Positions 17,121 through 26,528 are shown, counted from the stretch's first letter. The stretch: 64,000 nucleotides of DNA from MED-G116 sp038147495 (GCA_038147495.1 JAYQTT010000002.1:186001-250000), one strand, 5' to 3'. Numbers and translations are program-made. Notes: generated from the letters alone by a model not told the origin.

Positions 17121-17960
17121 ATGCGTGATGCCGTGGGATTGCTACTGCAGGAAGCCGCTGAACGCTATATTTTGCCAAGGTTCCGGAATCTTCGTGATTC
17201 CGAAATTTCCAACAAATCATCCGCAACAGATTACGTCACAATCGCAGATCGGGAAGCCGAGAGCTGGATAACGCCAAAATTGAGGCAAATTGTCGATTGC
17301 CCTGTCATTGGCGAGGAGGCAACGGCAAATGACCCGTCATTACTGGCACATGCCGGTGACAGACAGGTTTGGACAGTTGATCCGCTGGATGGAACGGCGA
17401 ATTTCGTGAAGGGGAATGATCGCTTTTGCGTGATGGTATCGCTTGTCGAAAACGGTGTCGCCCAACAAAGCTGGATATGGTTGCCCCTGAAGGAAGTGCT
17501 TTTCTATGCCAGTGTGGGCAACGGTACACAGCGTTTGGTTGATGGCGTTGCGCAATCCGTCAGGGCCAAGGCGACCTCAACCAGCTTTGACGCACTGGTA
17601 GGTGGGGGCAATGTGCTGGGGCTGAGAGAACCGCGTCGATCCGAGGTGCTGGCGCGACTTCGCACCTTGCCGGGGCGACGTTTCACTGGCAGCAGCGGCG
17701 TTCAGGGATGCCTGATGGTGAGTGGTGAGGACGATTATATGCTGCATACAAAATGCACGCCTTGGGACCATGCGCCAGTCGATTTGATGTGCAGGGAAGC
17801 TGGGTGCCATGTGGCAATGCTTGATGGTGAGGGGCGATTTAATGCCGCCGAATGTGGTCCGCTCCTGATTGCCGCCAATCAGCGGGTCTGGGCCCATATC
17901 TCACAAACTGTCTGGCGTGGAGGAGATGCGCAACCACCCGTATCCAGAGGCACCGCCTAG
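17121..17960 (+). CDS. Inositol-monophosphatase-family phosphatase
   Basis: This is a lithium-sensitive, magnesium-dependent phosphatase of the IMPase fold. The metal-binding motifs are GEEA near residue 68, DPLDGTANFVKG near residue 91 and WDHAPVDLMCREAG near residue 215. Relatives act on inositol phosphates, histidinol phosphate or 3'-phosphoadenosine 5'-phosphate, and the sequence does not decide which. ATG 17121 follows a GAGAGG sequence; GTG codons at 17109 and 17118 are in frame. The protein has 279 aa. It converges with mazG, overlapping by four bases. Confidence 0.88.
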   Translation: MRDAVGLLLQEAAERYILPRFRNLRDSEISNKSSATDYVTIADREAESWITPKLRQIVDCPVIGEEATANDPSLLAHAGDRQVWTVDPLDGTANFVKGNDRFCVMVSLVENGVAQQSWIWLPLKEVLFYASVGNGTQRLVDGVAQSVRAKATSTSFDALVGGGNVLGLREPRRSEVLARLRTLPGRRFTGSSGVQGCLMVSGEDDYMLHTKCTPWDHAPVDLMCREAGCHVAMLDGEGRFNAAECGPLLIAANQRVWAHISQTVWRGGDAQPPVSRGTA

Positions 17961-18784
17961 CGGCTTTGTTTCGCTTCCTGCCAAAGCTGCTCCATTTCGT
18001 CTAAGGAAGCAGATTCAATTTTTTTCCCATATTTATCAATATTTTCTTCTATATACCTAAAGCGTTTTTCGAACTTATTGTTACAGGAAAGCAAGGCCGT
18101 TTCCGGGTCTATTCCCGCCTTGCGGGCAATATTTACCGCCACAAAAAGAATGTCGCCGACCTCATCTTCGATCCGTTTTGTGTCGCGTTCCTGTTGCTCC
18201 AATTCTGCTTGAAGCTCGCCTAATTCTTCGTCCAGCTTATCACGCAGCTGTTGAAAATCTGGCCAGTCAAAGCCAACACGTGCGGCTCTCTTTTGAAGTT
18301 TTAATGCGCGAAGCATGGGTGGCAGGCCAGCCGCCACATCGTCAAGAACGCCGCCTTTGCCTTTTGCCGCGCGTTCATCAGCCTTGATATCTTCCCACAG
18401 CGCTTTTTGTCCTTCGGCGGTAAGCCGTTCGGCGTTGTCGTTGAAAATATGCGGGTGGCGTTTAATCATCTTGTCAGAGATGCTGTCGGCGATATCCGCC
18501 AGATCAAATTGTCCGGCTTCTTCGGCGATCCTTGCCTGAAAAATCACCTGCAGAAGAAGATCGCCAAGCTCATCACGAATGTCGTCCAGATTGCCACGAT
18601 TGATGGCATCCGCTGTTTCATAGGCTTCTTCAATTGTGTATGGGGCGATCGTTTCGAATGTTTGTTTGGCGTCCCATGGACATCCTGTCTTGGGATCCCG
18701 AAGGCGCACCATGATATCGATTATCCGGTGCAACGCTGCATCTTTGCGGGCGCGGTCATCGGCGGGTGGCGTGATTTTGTTCAT
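17957..18784 (-). CDS. mazG: Nucleoside triphosphate pyrophosphohydrolase MazG
   Basis: MazG hydrolyses nucleoside triphosphates to monophosphates and is linked to removal of damaged nucleotides and to (p)ppGpp levels. Two tandem MazG domains are present: the first has MVRLRDPKTGCPWDAKQTF and the metal-binding EEAYETADAI plus DELGDLLLQVIFQARIAEE, and the second has ELQRD-like KLDEELGELQAEL with EDEVGDILFVAVNIARK. Length 275 aa is normal. The gene lies in the place it usually holds near hfq, but on the opposite strand and without hflX between. Confidence 0.95.
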   Translation of the reverse strand: MNKITPPADDRARKDAALHRIIDIMVRLRDPKTGCPWDAKQTFETIAPYTIEEAYETADAINRGNLDDIRDELGDLLLQVIFQARIAEEAGQFDLADIADSISDKMIKRHPHIFNDNAERLTAEGQKALWEDIKADERAAKGKGGVLDDVAAGLPPMLRALKLQKRAARVGFDWPDFQQLRDKLDEELGELQAELEQQERDTKRIEDEVGDILFVAVNIARKAGIDPETALLSCNNKFEKRFRYIEENIDKYGKKIESASLDEMEQLWQEAKQSR

Positions 18785-18886
18785 GGCCTCAGTCTATGGA
18801 TGGCATGTGACGATGCAATGATTTTCTGACATTCACCCGGCAGATGCAAAAAAGCAATTTGGGCGGGTGGTAACGCAACTAGCCTT

Positions 18887-18914
18887 TTGAAATTATCTTT
18901 TATTTGCGTATAAG
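18887..18914 (+). promoter_or_regulatory. Sigma-70-type promoter for the DUF502 gene
   Basis: TTGAAA (18887-18892) and TATAAG (18909-18914) are separated by 16 bases and lie about 50 bases before the DUF502 start. Both hexamers differ from consensus by one base. It sits in the divergent gap between mazG and the DUF502 gene. Confidence 0.6.
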
Positions 18915-18962
18915 GGTGGAGGTTGGCGTCATGGTGACGTCACATACAGCAATCGAGACTCG

Positions 18963-19787
18963 ATGATGAGCAACAGCAAAGCGCAGCAATCTGTCCGCAA
19001 GCCCGGTGTATTTGGCCGGTTACGTTCGTGGTTCTTTACCGGCATTCTTGTTACCGCGCCGGTTCTTCTCACGATTTACATCACCTGGGCCGCAATACAG
19101 CTGATTGACAGTCAGGTTGTCAGCCTTATTCCGATCCTCGCAGATTGGAACCGCCTCGAGGTGCCGGGTGTCGGGTTGGTGATTGGCGTCATACTCATCA
19201 CCCTGATCGGTGCGCTCGCCGCGGGTTTCCTCGGCCGCTGGATTATCCGTCTTGGCGAGTCACTGCTGAACCGGATGCCGGTTGTGAGAAGCATTTATGG
19301 TGCAAGCAAGCAGATTCTCGAAACAATTATCTCCAGCCAGTCGGATGCGTTCCGCGAGGTTGTTCTTGTCGAATATCCGCGCAAAGGTCTGTGGGTGATC
19401 GGCTTTGTCACTGGCGGCACCAAGGGTGAAGTGAATCGTCGTATCAACATTGATATGGTCAATGTTTTCGTGCCCACAACGCCGAACCCAACTTCGGGCT
19501 TTTTGCTATTCTGTCCGCGCAAAGACGTTGTGTTCATGAAGATGTCGGTGGAAGAGGCGGTAAAGCTGGTTGTTTCCGGGGGTATCGTCACACCGCCGGA
19601 CCGCAATGCCGCCGAACAATCGGATGCCGCATCGCCTGCCCGCAAAGCAGTCGCAAAAAAGGCAGCTGCCAAAAAAGCGGTCGCGAAAAAGACGGTTGCG
19701 AAACAAGCGGCGGCCAAGAAGGCTCCCGCCAAAAAGGCGTCTCCAAAGAAAAAGGCCGCAAAGAAAGCATCGGCAAAGAAGGCCTAG
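18963..19787 (+). CDS. DUF502 membrane protein with Lys/Ala-rich C-terminal tail
   Basis: The N-terminal 200 residues match the DUF502 family of bacterial membrane proteins of unknown function. They have two hydrophobic segments, about residues 21-45 and 62-88, and the family motif MPVVRSIYGASKQILETI. A conserved soluble region follows, with VFVPTTPNPTSGFLLFCP. Residues 224-274 are a low-complexity tail built from AKK/KKA units, like histone H1 or bacterial Hc1/AlgP tails, which DUF502 proteins normally lack. ATG 18963 and 18966 are both possible starts. The tail is highly basic and could bind nucleic acid or acidic surfaces; this is inference. Confidence 0.88.
   Translation: MMSNSKAQQSVRKPGVFGRLRSWFFTGILVTAPVLLTIYITWAAIQLIDSQVVSLIPILADWNRLEVPGVGLVIGVILITLIGALAAGFLGRWIIRLGESLLNRMPVVRSIYGASKQILETIISSQSDAFREVVLVEYPRKGLWVIGFVTGGTKGEVNRRINIDMVNVFVPTTPNPTSGFLLFCPRKDVVFMKMSVEEAVKLVVSGGIVTPPDRNAAEQSDAASPARKAVAKKAAAKKAVAKKTVAKQAAAKKAPAKKASPKKKAAKKASAKKA
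19632..19784 (+). repeat. Degenerate KKA-type codon repeats in the DUF502 tail
   Basis: About 51 codons encode irregular repeats of the form xAKKA (for example AVAKKAAAKKAVAKK). The DNA units are based on GCNAAAAAG and GCCAAGAAG and vary at third positions, so selection appears to act on the protein rather than on an identical DNA repeat. Such tracts change length easily by slippage. Confidence 0.85.
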
Positions 19788-19804
19788 CCAAACATCGATT
19801 TGGC
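19787..19804. terminator. Short palindrome between convergent DUF502 and recG genes
   Basis: GCCAAA and TTTGGC form a perfect 6-bp stem with a 6-base loop just after the DUF502 stop. A run of five T lies about 12 bases further on the plus strand. It may end transcription of DUF502, but the T-run is too distant for a standard intrinsic terminator. Confidence 0.3.
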
Positions 19805-19824
19805 CACGCCTGAGCGCTTTTTAT

Positions 19825-21948
19825 CTAGCCGGACGCCAAAAAGCGCACGGCTTCATCCCTTTCGAACAGGCTGAGCAGCATATCCCGCATCTGTCTGTTC
19901 GCATCCACGGCGTCTTCTGAGAGCATTTTGCGGGCTTCGGTTCGGGCCAGTGACAGCAAATCGCGATGGGCGGATAAATCAGCAAGGACAAATTCCGGAA
20001 CGCCTGACTGCCGTTGTCCGAGAAATTCCCCCGGTCCACGTAATTCAAGGTCTTTTTCAGCAATCACGAAACCGTCATTTGTCTCCCGCATGACTGACAG
20101 CCGTTGGTTGGCAGTGTCTGAAACCGGCCCCTGATACAGCAACAGACATGATGATTGTTCATCGCTTCGCCCAACCCGACCACGAAGCTGATGCAGTTGG
20201 GCAAGGCCAAAGCGTTCAGCGTGCTCAATCACGATGATGCTTGCCTCGGGTACGTCAACGCCCACTTCAACCACTGTCGTTGCAACAAGCAATTGTGCCT
20301 CGCCGGTCCGAAAGGCCTGCATCGCGGCATCTCTCTCGTCCGCTTTCATTTTACCGTGTGCCAGAGCCACTTTTTGCCCGGGCAGGGCGCGTTGCAGGCT
20401 TGCGTAACGATCTTCGGCCGCGGTGATATCGATTTTGTCAGACTCTTCAACGAGTGGGCAAATCCAATAGGCACGTTTGCCTGCCGCGAGCGCTCTGCCT
20501 AGTCCAGCAATAACGTCATCAAGCCGGTCAGAGGGCAGGGCTCTTGTATCAATCGGCAGGCGGCCAGCTGGTTTCTCGTCAAGGCGCGAATGGTCAAGAT
20601 CGCCATAGGCCGTCATTGCGAGCGAGCGCGGGATGGGGGTGGCGGTCATGACAATAACGTCAACCCCCGCGCCTTTCTGGCCAAGCACGATCCGCTGGCG
20701 CACACCAAAGCGATGCTGTTCGTCGACAACGGCAAGCCCGAGATTGTCAAAGTTCACATCCTCGGACAGCAGGGCGTGCGTGCCGACAACAAGCTTGATG
20801 TTGCCATCGGCAAGCCCTGCAAGCGTTTTGGCGCGGCCATTGCCCGTCTGGCTTCCGCCGCGTCCTTTGCCAAGAAGCAGGGCTGCCTCAAGGCCAAGCG
20901 GGGCAAGAAACGCATTAATGCTTTTGTGATGCTGGCGCGCCAGCACCTCGGTTGGAGCCAGCAGCGCCGATTGCGCACCAGTCTCAGCAGCTGTCAACAT
21001 GGCGAACAGGGCCACCAGCGTCTTGCCGGAGCCAACATCCCCCTGAAGCATGCGTAACATGCGCGTCTCGCTTGACTGGTCGGCCTTAATTTCCTCAATT
21101 GCCCGCATCTGGGCATTTGTTGGGGTGAAAGGCAGGGCCTCATGCAACACGGACGTCAAACTGCCATCGCCGACAAAGCGGCGCCCCGGCGTGGCGTCTG
21201 CCGCCTTGCTTCGCACCATCGACAGGGCCAATTGATTGGCCAGCAATTCGTCAAATGCAAGCCGCGCACGCGCCGGGTGCGTTGGCAACAGGTCGGCAAG
21301 TGATTTCGGGTTATGGACAATCCGCATAGCCTCGGCAAAGCTTGGCCAATTATGCTGGCTCATGATTGTTGCCGGGATCCATTCTGCAAGTTCAGGCACG
21401 CGGTCAAGCGCCCCCTCTATGGCGCGGCGCAGCGTTTTGGGTGTCAAGCCAGCGGTGAGCGGGTAGATAGCCTCAAAGACGGGCATTTTCTCCGCCTCCG
21501 AGGGTTTTACCACATGGTCTGGATGGGCCATCTGAACGCGGTTTTGAAACCATTCAACGCGCCCGCTGACAAGCCGCCGCTCACCAACCGGTAGCAGGCG
21601 CGATATATAATCATCACGCGCATGAAAAAACACCAGTTCAAGCGGGCCGGTTTCATTCTCGCAAAAGACCCGCCATGGGCGCCGAACACCGCGTGGCGGT
21701 TGATCATGCTTGATCACCAGCACGTCAAAAGTGGCGATTGTTCCGTCAGCGACTGACGCCAGTGACGGGCGGGCGCTCCGGTCGATAAGGCCAATCGGCA
21801 GATGACGTAAAACGTCAATCACATGACTACCAATGCGCTTTTCCAGAACGCTGGCAAGTTTTGCACCAACGCCGGGGAGCGCAGTGGTCGCCGCAAAGAG
21901 CGGAAAGATTTCCTGTGGCCGTTTGGGATGCACCTGTTGCCCCATCAT
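19825..21948 (-). CDS. recG: ATP-dependent DNA helicase RecG
   Basis: RecG unwinds and reverses stalled replication forks and branched recombination intermediates. An N-terminal wedge/OB-fold region contains GVGAKLASVLEKRIG and the RecG motif LLRHLPIGLIDRS. The helicase core has Walker A LLQGDVGSGKTLVALFAML-type sequence, the DEQH box VVDEQHRFGVRQR, motif III TATPIPRSLAM and the QLRGRVGR motif. The start is set at ATG 21948 (707 aa, normal length). The open frame runs on to 22263 but that extension is Cys-rich and lies opposite sdhE. RecG divergent to sdhE-mfd is a usual alphaproteobacterial arrangement. Confidence 0.96.
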   Translation of the reverse strand: MMGQQVHPKRPQEIFPLFAATTALPGVGAKLASVLEKRIGSHVIDVLRHLPIGLIDRSARPSLASVADGTIATFDVLVIKHDQPPRGVRRPWRVFCENETGPLELVFFHARDDYISRLLPVGERRLVSGRVEWFQNRVQMAHPDHVVKPSEAEKMPVFEAIYPLTAGLTPKTLRRAIEGALDRVPELAEWIPATIMSQHNWPSFAEAMRIVHNPKSLADLLPTHPARARLAFDELLANQLALSMVRSKAADATPGRRFVGDGSLTSVLHEALPFTPTNAQMRAIEEIKADQSSETRMLRMLQGDVGSGKTLVALFAMLTAAETGAQSALLAPTEVLARQHHKSINAFLAPLGLEAALLLGKGRGGSQTGNGRAKTLAGLADGNIKLVVGTHALLSEDVNFDNLGLAVVDEQHRFGVRQRIVLGQKGAGVDVIVMTATPIPRSLAMTAYGDLDHSRLDEKPAGRLPIDTRALPSDRLDDVIAGLGRALAAGKRAYWICPLVEESDKIDITAAEDRYASLQRALPGQKVALAHGKMKADERDAAMQAFRTGEAQLLVATTVVEVGVDVPEASIIVIEHAERFGLAQLHQLRGRVGRSDEQSSCLLLYQGPVSDTANQRLSVMRETNDGFVIAEKDLELRGPGEFLGQRQSGVPEFVLADLSAHRDLLSLARTEARKMLSEDAVDANRQMRDMLLSLFERDEAVRFLASG

Positions 21949-22158
21949 TGCTTTGCCGGAGCGATCTTGCCCTTTCGTAAAATAGCAAAAAACGCAGGCT
22001 GGATGCAAAGCGACTGTGATTCGAACATCAGAAAATGGCGCTTTTGTTGGTAATGGGCCAATTTGTTCTCTTGCTTTACCTGCGCAACACTCCATATTGC
22101 AGGCATCGCGCCAAAAGCAACGGCACATGTGCCAGCCAAAAAAGACAGGACATGATCG

Positions 22159-22416
22159 ATGCCAGCAGAAAACACAGAAACCAGACGGCGGCGGCTCAGA
22201 TATCAGGCAAGCTATACCGGCATGAAGGAGACAGACCTTCTGCTTGGCCGGTTTGCCGCGCAATATCTGGATCAGCTGGACGACAGCCAGCTTGATGATT
22301 TTGAGGCGTTGCTCGATGCGGGCGATTCCCAGATCTATGCCTGGGTGATGGGTAATGATACTGTCCCCGATGCCTTTGATACTTATGTTTATAGGTTAAT
22401 AAAAGACTTTAAATAA
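22159..22416 (+). CDS. sdhE: FAD assembly factor SdhE
   Basis: SdhE helps attach FAD covalently to the succinate dehydrogenase flavoprotein. The small all-helical protein has the family features MKETDLLLGRFAAQYLDQL, LDDFEALLDAGDSQIYAWV and an acidic patch. Length 85 aa is normal. The RGxxE motif reads TGMKE here, so the first arginine is replaced by threonine while glycine and glutamate remain. It lies directly upstream of mfd and divergent from recG. Confidence 0.92.
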   Translation: MPAENTETRRRRLRYQASYTGMKETDLLLGRFAAQYLDQLDDSQLDDFEALLDAGDSQIYAWVMGNDTVPDAFDTYVYRLIKDFK

Positions 22417-22429
22417 AGCGTATAATTTA

Positions 22430-25400
22430 ATGAATTTAATCAATAAAAATGAATTTACAAATCATCTGTGGGGAGTCCCTGACGGGGCAAATATGCTTGC
22501 CCTTGCCGCACATTTGGAAGCGGGCGGCTCATTGCTGTATGTGGCGCGTGATGATGCTCGAATGGCGGCGATGGGTGACGCGCTTGGTTGGATGCAACCG
22601 GGTGCTGAAATCCTGACATTTCCGGCATGGGATTGTCTTCCCTATGACCGCATTTCGCCGCGTGCCAGCCTTATCGGTCAACGTGTTGAGGCCCTGGCGC
22701 GGCTTCAGTCGTCATCAGACACCGGCCGTCCATTGGCGGTTTTGACCACGGTGAACGCATTTTTACAGCGTGTGCCGCCAAAGGATTATTTTGCCGATAA
22801 TGCGTTGCATCTGGCGCCGGGGGATGAAACCGGTCCGGCGGCATTGGCCGATTTTATCGCAAGATTGAATTATCTGCGCACGGATACGGTGCGCGAGACG
22901 GGGGAATTTGCCGTCAGGGGGGGAATCTTTGATATTTTCCCTCCCGGTCTGGAGATGCCTGTCAGGCTTGATTTTTTCGGGGATGAGCTGGAGACCATTC
23001 GGCAGTTTGACGCGGCTACACAGCGCAGCGCACAAAATGTTGACGCGCTGACATTGCGCCCGGTCGCCGAGTATCAACTCGATGACGCCACAATAGAGCG
23101 ATTTCGCAGCGGCTATCTCGTTGCCTTCGGGGCGAAAGCCAACCGTGACAGCCTGTATGAATCTGTGTCTGCAGGCCGCATGCATACCGGTATGGAACAT
23201 TGGATGCCGCTGTTTCATGAGACGCTGTTGCCTGTGAGCGAATATTGTCAGGGACTCGACATCTTTCTTGACCATGAGGCCGATGCCGCGATCTCTGCAC
23301 GGTTTGCCCAAATCACTGATTTTTATGATGCGCGTGCGCAAAGCGACCTTGATGACGGCAGTTCCCCCTATCGGCCTTTACCGCCTGATCGGCTCTATGT
23401 GACAGAGGATGAGTTGGTCAAAATGCTTGGTGGAGCCTGCCGGATGTCGCAATTTGCCGCGACTGAAGCGGCGAGCCATGACGCAGGCGGCAGACCCGGT
23501 CTGGTCTTTTCACGCGCACATGCCGCAGCAACCACGGCAATCCCTGAACTTGCCAAGGCGATAGAGGCAGAACAAGCCGGCCTTAACCGACCGGTGATGA
23601 TCACTGTGACAGGGGCAGGGGCCGCCAGCCGTATTGAAGAATTGCTATCCAATCATCTTGGCGGGCAGGTCATAAAGAGCATCGCTTCACTGTCTGAACT
23701 TGGCGCGCATGGGATCTATCTGACGCAATGGGGAATTGAAAAGGGGTTCCAAACAGATGGCCTTCTGGTCATTTCGGAGTCTGACATTTTCGGCCAGCCA
23801 CTATCACGGCCACAGGCAAAGCGGGCCCGCGGTGACGATTTTCTGCGTGAGGTCAGCGCACTTGATACCGGGGATTTGGTGGTTCATGCCGAACATGGGA
23901 TCGGTAGATATGAGGGGCTGGTCATTATCAACAGCTCTGGCGGTGCGCATGACTGCCTTCACATCACCTATGCCGGTGGTGATAAGCTATATCTGCCTGT
24001 GGAAAATATCGAAATTCTTTCACGCTATGGCAATGCTGGCAGTGACGCCCAACTTGACAGGCTAGGCGGTACCGCATGGCAGGCACGCGTGGCCCGTATC
24101 AAGGGCCGTGTGCGGATCATGGCAGAGCAATTGATCAAGATTGCGGCACAACGCGAGACGGCACGAAGCGAACCTTTGATGGTAGACAGCGGTCCTTATG
24201 CCGAATTCTGTGATCGCTTCGGTTTTGTCGAGACCGAGGATCAGGTCAATGCCATTGCCGATGTGGTGGATGATTTGGCGTCCGGGCGGGCGACAGACAG
24301 GTTGATTTGCGGCGATGTCGGCTTTGGTAAGACCGAGGTGGCATTGCGTGCCGCCTTCATCGCCGCGATGTCGGGCTTTCAGGTCGCCCTTGTTGCGCCG
24401 ACAACATTGCTTGCCCGCCAGCATGGCCGGGTGTTCACAACGCGGTTTGCTGGATTTCCTGTCAAAATCGGCATTCTGTCACGAATGACACCGCCGGCAG
24501 AGGCCAAACAGGTTCGCGCCGGACTTGAGACAGGCGATATCCAGATCGTCATAGGTACGCATGCGTTGCTGGCGAAATCGATAAAATTCAACAATCTTGG
24601 GCTTTTGATTGTCGATGAGGAACAGCATTTTGGTGTTGGGCAGAAAGAGCGCCTGAAGGAACTGCGCGGCGATATTCATGTGCTGACACTTTCGGCGACA
24701 CCGATACCGCGCACCCTCCAGATGGCCCTTTCTGGGGTGCGGGAGATGTCCTTGATCGCCACCCCGCCGGTTGACCGTCTTGCCGTGAGGACGTTCGTTG
24801 GTGCTTGGGATGGTGTGGTGCTTCGTGAAGCCATCCAACGCGAAATGTTCCGCGGTGGGCAGGTTTTTTGCGTCTGCCCCCGAATTGATGATCTGCAACG
24901 CGTTTATGACCGGTTGACCAAGCTTGTTCCTGATGCCCGTATTCTGTCGGCGCATGGCCGGATGGCGGCAAGTGATCTTGACGACGTCATGACACGATTT
25001 GCCGATGGTGAGGCAGATATCCTGCTGTCTACCAATATCGTTGAGTCCGGTATCGACATTGCTTCGGCTAATACCATGATCATTCATCGTGCCGATATGT
25101 TCGGTCTGTCGCAACTCTACCAGCTTCGCGGGCGTGTCGGACGTGGGCGGCAACGGGCTTATGCCTATCTGACCACAGATCCAAACAGGTTGCTGACACC
25201 GCAAGCAAGACGTCGGCTTGAGGTGATGCAAACCCTTGATACGCTTGGTGCAGGCTTTACGCTGGCGTCATACGACATGGATATTCGCGGTGCTGGTAAT
25301 TTGCTTGGTGACGAACAATCTGGCCATGTGCGCGAGGTTGGTGTCGAGCTGTATCAGGAAATGCTACGCCAAGCCGTGGATGCGGTTCGCATGGGGGATG

Positions 25401-25876
25401 CGGGCACGGAGCAGGAAGCGGCATTTGACTGGACGCCGCAGATCAATCTGGGAATGGAGGTTCGCATTCCCGAAGCCTATGTTACTGATCTGTCGGTCAG
25501 GCTGTCATTGTATCGGCGAATTGCAGGGCTGGCCCACCCTGATGAAACAGAAGCCCTTCTTGCTGAACTTGTTGACCGGTTCGGTCCTGTGCCGGTATCG
25601 GTTCGCAATCTGTTCAACATCATTGCAATGAAGCAGCTGTGCAAACTGGCCAATGTCGAAAAGATTGATGCCGGGCCAAAGGGTCTTGCGATCGCCTTCA
25701 AGGACAATCATTTTGCAAGGCCGGATCAGCTCATTGCCTGGATCGCTGGAAAAAATGGCCGGGTTCAATTGCGTGCGGATCACAAATTGATCGTCAAGCA
25801 GACTTTGCCGGCACCCGATCTCAGATCGCCCTTATGCACCGAGCTATTGCAAGAACTTGTCGCCTTGCTCGTCTGA
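22430..25876 (+). CDS. mfd: Transcription-repair coupling factor Mfd
   Basis: Mfd displaces RNA polymerase stalled at DNA lesions and recruits UvrA. The N-terminal UvrB-homology region contains FPAWDCLPYDRISPR. The RNA-polymerase-binding domain (about residues 480-560) includes GDLVVHAEHGIGRYEGL. The translocase core has Walker A CGDVGFGKTEVALRAAF, a DEEQHFGV box, SATPIPRTLQMAL and QLYQLRGRVGRG, and a C-terminal D7 domain follows. The length of 1148 aa is typical. It starts 13 bases after sdhE in an AT-rich stretch, with no strong ribosome-binding sequence. Confidence 0.96.
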   Translation: MNLINKNEFTNHLWGVPDGANMLALAAHLEAGGSLLYVARDDARMAAMGDALGWMQPGAEILTFPAWDCLPYDRISPRASLIGQRVEALARLQSSSDTGRPLAVLTTVNAFLQRVPPKDYFADNALHLAPGDETGPAALADFIARLNYLRTDTVRETGEFAVRGGIFDIFPPGLEMPVRLDFFGDELETIRQFDAATQRSAQNVDALTLRPVAEYQLDDATIERFRSGYLVAFGAKANRDSLYESVSAGRMHTGMEHWMPLFHETLLPVSEYCQGLDIFLDHEADAAISARFAQITDFYDARAQSDLDDGSSPYRPLPPDRLYVTEDELVKMLGGACRMSQFAATEAASHDAGGRPGLVFSRAHAAATTAIPELAKAIEAEQAGLNRPVMITVTGAGAASRIEELLSNHLGGQVIKSIASLSELGAHGIYLTQWGIEKGFQTDGLLVISESDIFGQPLSRPQAKRARGDDFLREVSALDTGDLVVHAEHGIGRYEGLVIINSSGGAHDCLHITYAGGDKLYLPVENIEILSRYGNAGSDAQLDRLGGTAWQARVARIKGRVRIMAEQLIKIAAQRETARSEPLMVDSGPYAEFCDRFGFVETEDQVNAIADVVDDLASGRATDRLICGDVGFGKTEVALRAAFIAAMSGFQVALVAPTTLLARQHGRVFTTRFAGFPVKIGILSRMTPPAEAKQVRAGLETGDIQIVIGTHALLAKSIKFNNLGLLIVDEEQHFGVGQKERLKELRGDIHVLTLSATPIPRTLQMALSGVREMSLIATPPVDRLAVRTFVGAWDGVVLREAIQREMFRGGQVFCVCPRIDDLQRVYDRLTKLVPDARILSAHGRMAASDLDDVMTRFADGEADILLSTNIVESGIDIASANTMIIHRADMFGLSQLYQLRGRVGRGRQRAYAYLTTDPNRLLTPQARRRLEVMQTLDTLGAGFTLASYDMDIRGAGNLLGDEQSGHVREVGVELYQEMLRQAVDAVRMGDAGTEQEAAFDWTPQINLGMEVRIPEAYVTDLSVRLSLYRRIAGLAHPDETEALLAELVDRFGPVPVSVRNLFNIIAMKQLCKLANVEKIDAGPKGLAIAFKDNHFARPDQLIAWIAGKNGRVQLRADHKLIVKQTLPAPDLRSPLCTELLQELVALLV

Positions 25877-25889
25877 TATCTGGGTCGGA

Positions 25890-26528
25890 TTACGCGGTGG
25901 CCGCGTCAATCGCCGGGATTAAATGTTCCGGCAGATGCGCCCCGGCAACAGCAAATTTGCCGCCAAAGATAAAATAGGGCACCCCATCGAGCTTCAGCTG
26001 GTTCGCGGTAGCGATATCATTGTCCATCTGCCGGTTGATGGTCTCACTGCTGATTGCCGCGGCAAGGTCGGTGCGGTCATGGCTGGTTAAAATGTCGGCG
26101 AGGATTTGCTCATCACCAAGATCGCGCCCATCAATAAAATAGGCTCTGTAGAGCGCTTCTGAGAGGCTGGCAGTATCAGTGCCTGCAGCAAGCAGCAGTT
26201 TCTGTGCGGCGCGGCTGTTTGGCGTTCTTTCAATGGCGTCGAAATTGAAATGTATCCCACTGTCCATACCGGCGGCGGCGACCCGGCCATAGACGGCAGC
26301 GGCCGAATGGCCAAATTTGGCGGCGAGATAGGCGCTGCGTCTCATCCCTTCTTTGGGCATTGTCGGGTTTAACAGAAAGGCCCGCCAGATAATCTGTGGG
26401 CGGACATGTGGTCGTGCCGCCAATGCCGCGTCCAGCCGCCTCTTGCCGATATAGCACCAGGGACAAATGACATCGGCGAATATCTCAATCGTCAGGCTTG
26501 TCTGTTCATGCTTTGCTTGGCTTTTCAT
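25890..26528 (-). CDS. DsbA-family oxidoreductase, FrnE-like
   Basis: This thioredoxin-fold protein belongs to the FrnE/2-hydroxychromene-2-carboxylate isomerase group. The active site is CPWC in FADVICPWCYIGKRRLD near the N-terminus, and the cis-proline region is KLDGVPYFIFGGKFAVAGA. ATG 26528 (MKSQAKHEQ) gives a cytoplasmic 212-aa protein of usual length. The frame stays open to 26588 and would add a hydrophobic stretch that could imitate a signal peptide, but FrnE proteins are cytoplasmic. It probably acts in disulfide chemistry or stress resistance; the substrate is unknown. It converges with mfd. Confidence 0.9.
   Translation of the reverse strand: MKSQAKHEQTSLTIEIFADVICPWCYIGKRRLDAALAARPHVRPQIIWRAFLLNPTMPKEGMRRSAYLAAKFGHSAAAVYGRVAAAGMDSGIHFNFDAIERTPNSRAAQKLLLAAGTDTASLSEALYRAYFIDGRDLGDEQILADILTSHDRTDLAAAISSETINRQMDNDIATANQLKLDGVPYFIFGGKFAVAGAHLPEHLIPAIDAATA

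Noticed and set aside
19632..19784. Tandem array resembling a CRISPR or satellite repeat
   Set aside because: The units are short, imperfect and in frame as Lys/Ala codons; there are no spacers.
21949..22263. N-terminal extension of RecG by 105 residues
   Set aside because: The stretch is rich in Cys and Trp, lies opposite sdhE and its promoter, and the normal RecG N-terminus begins at 21948.
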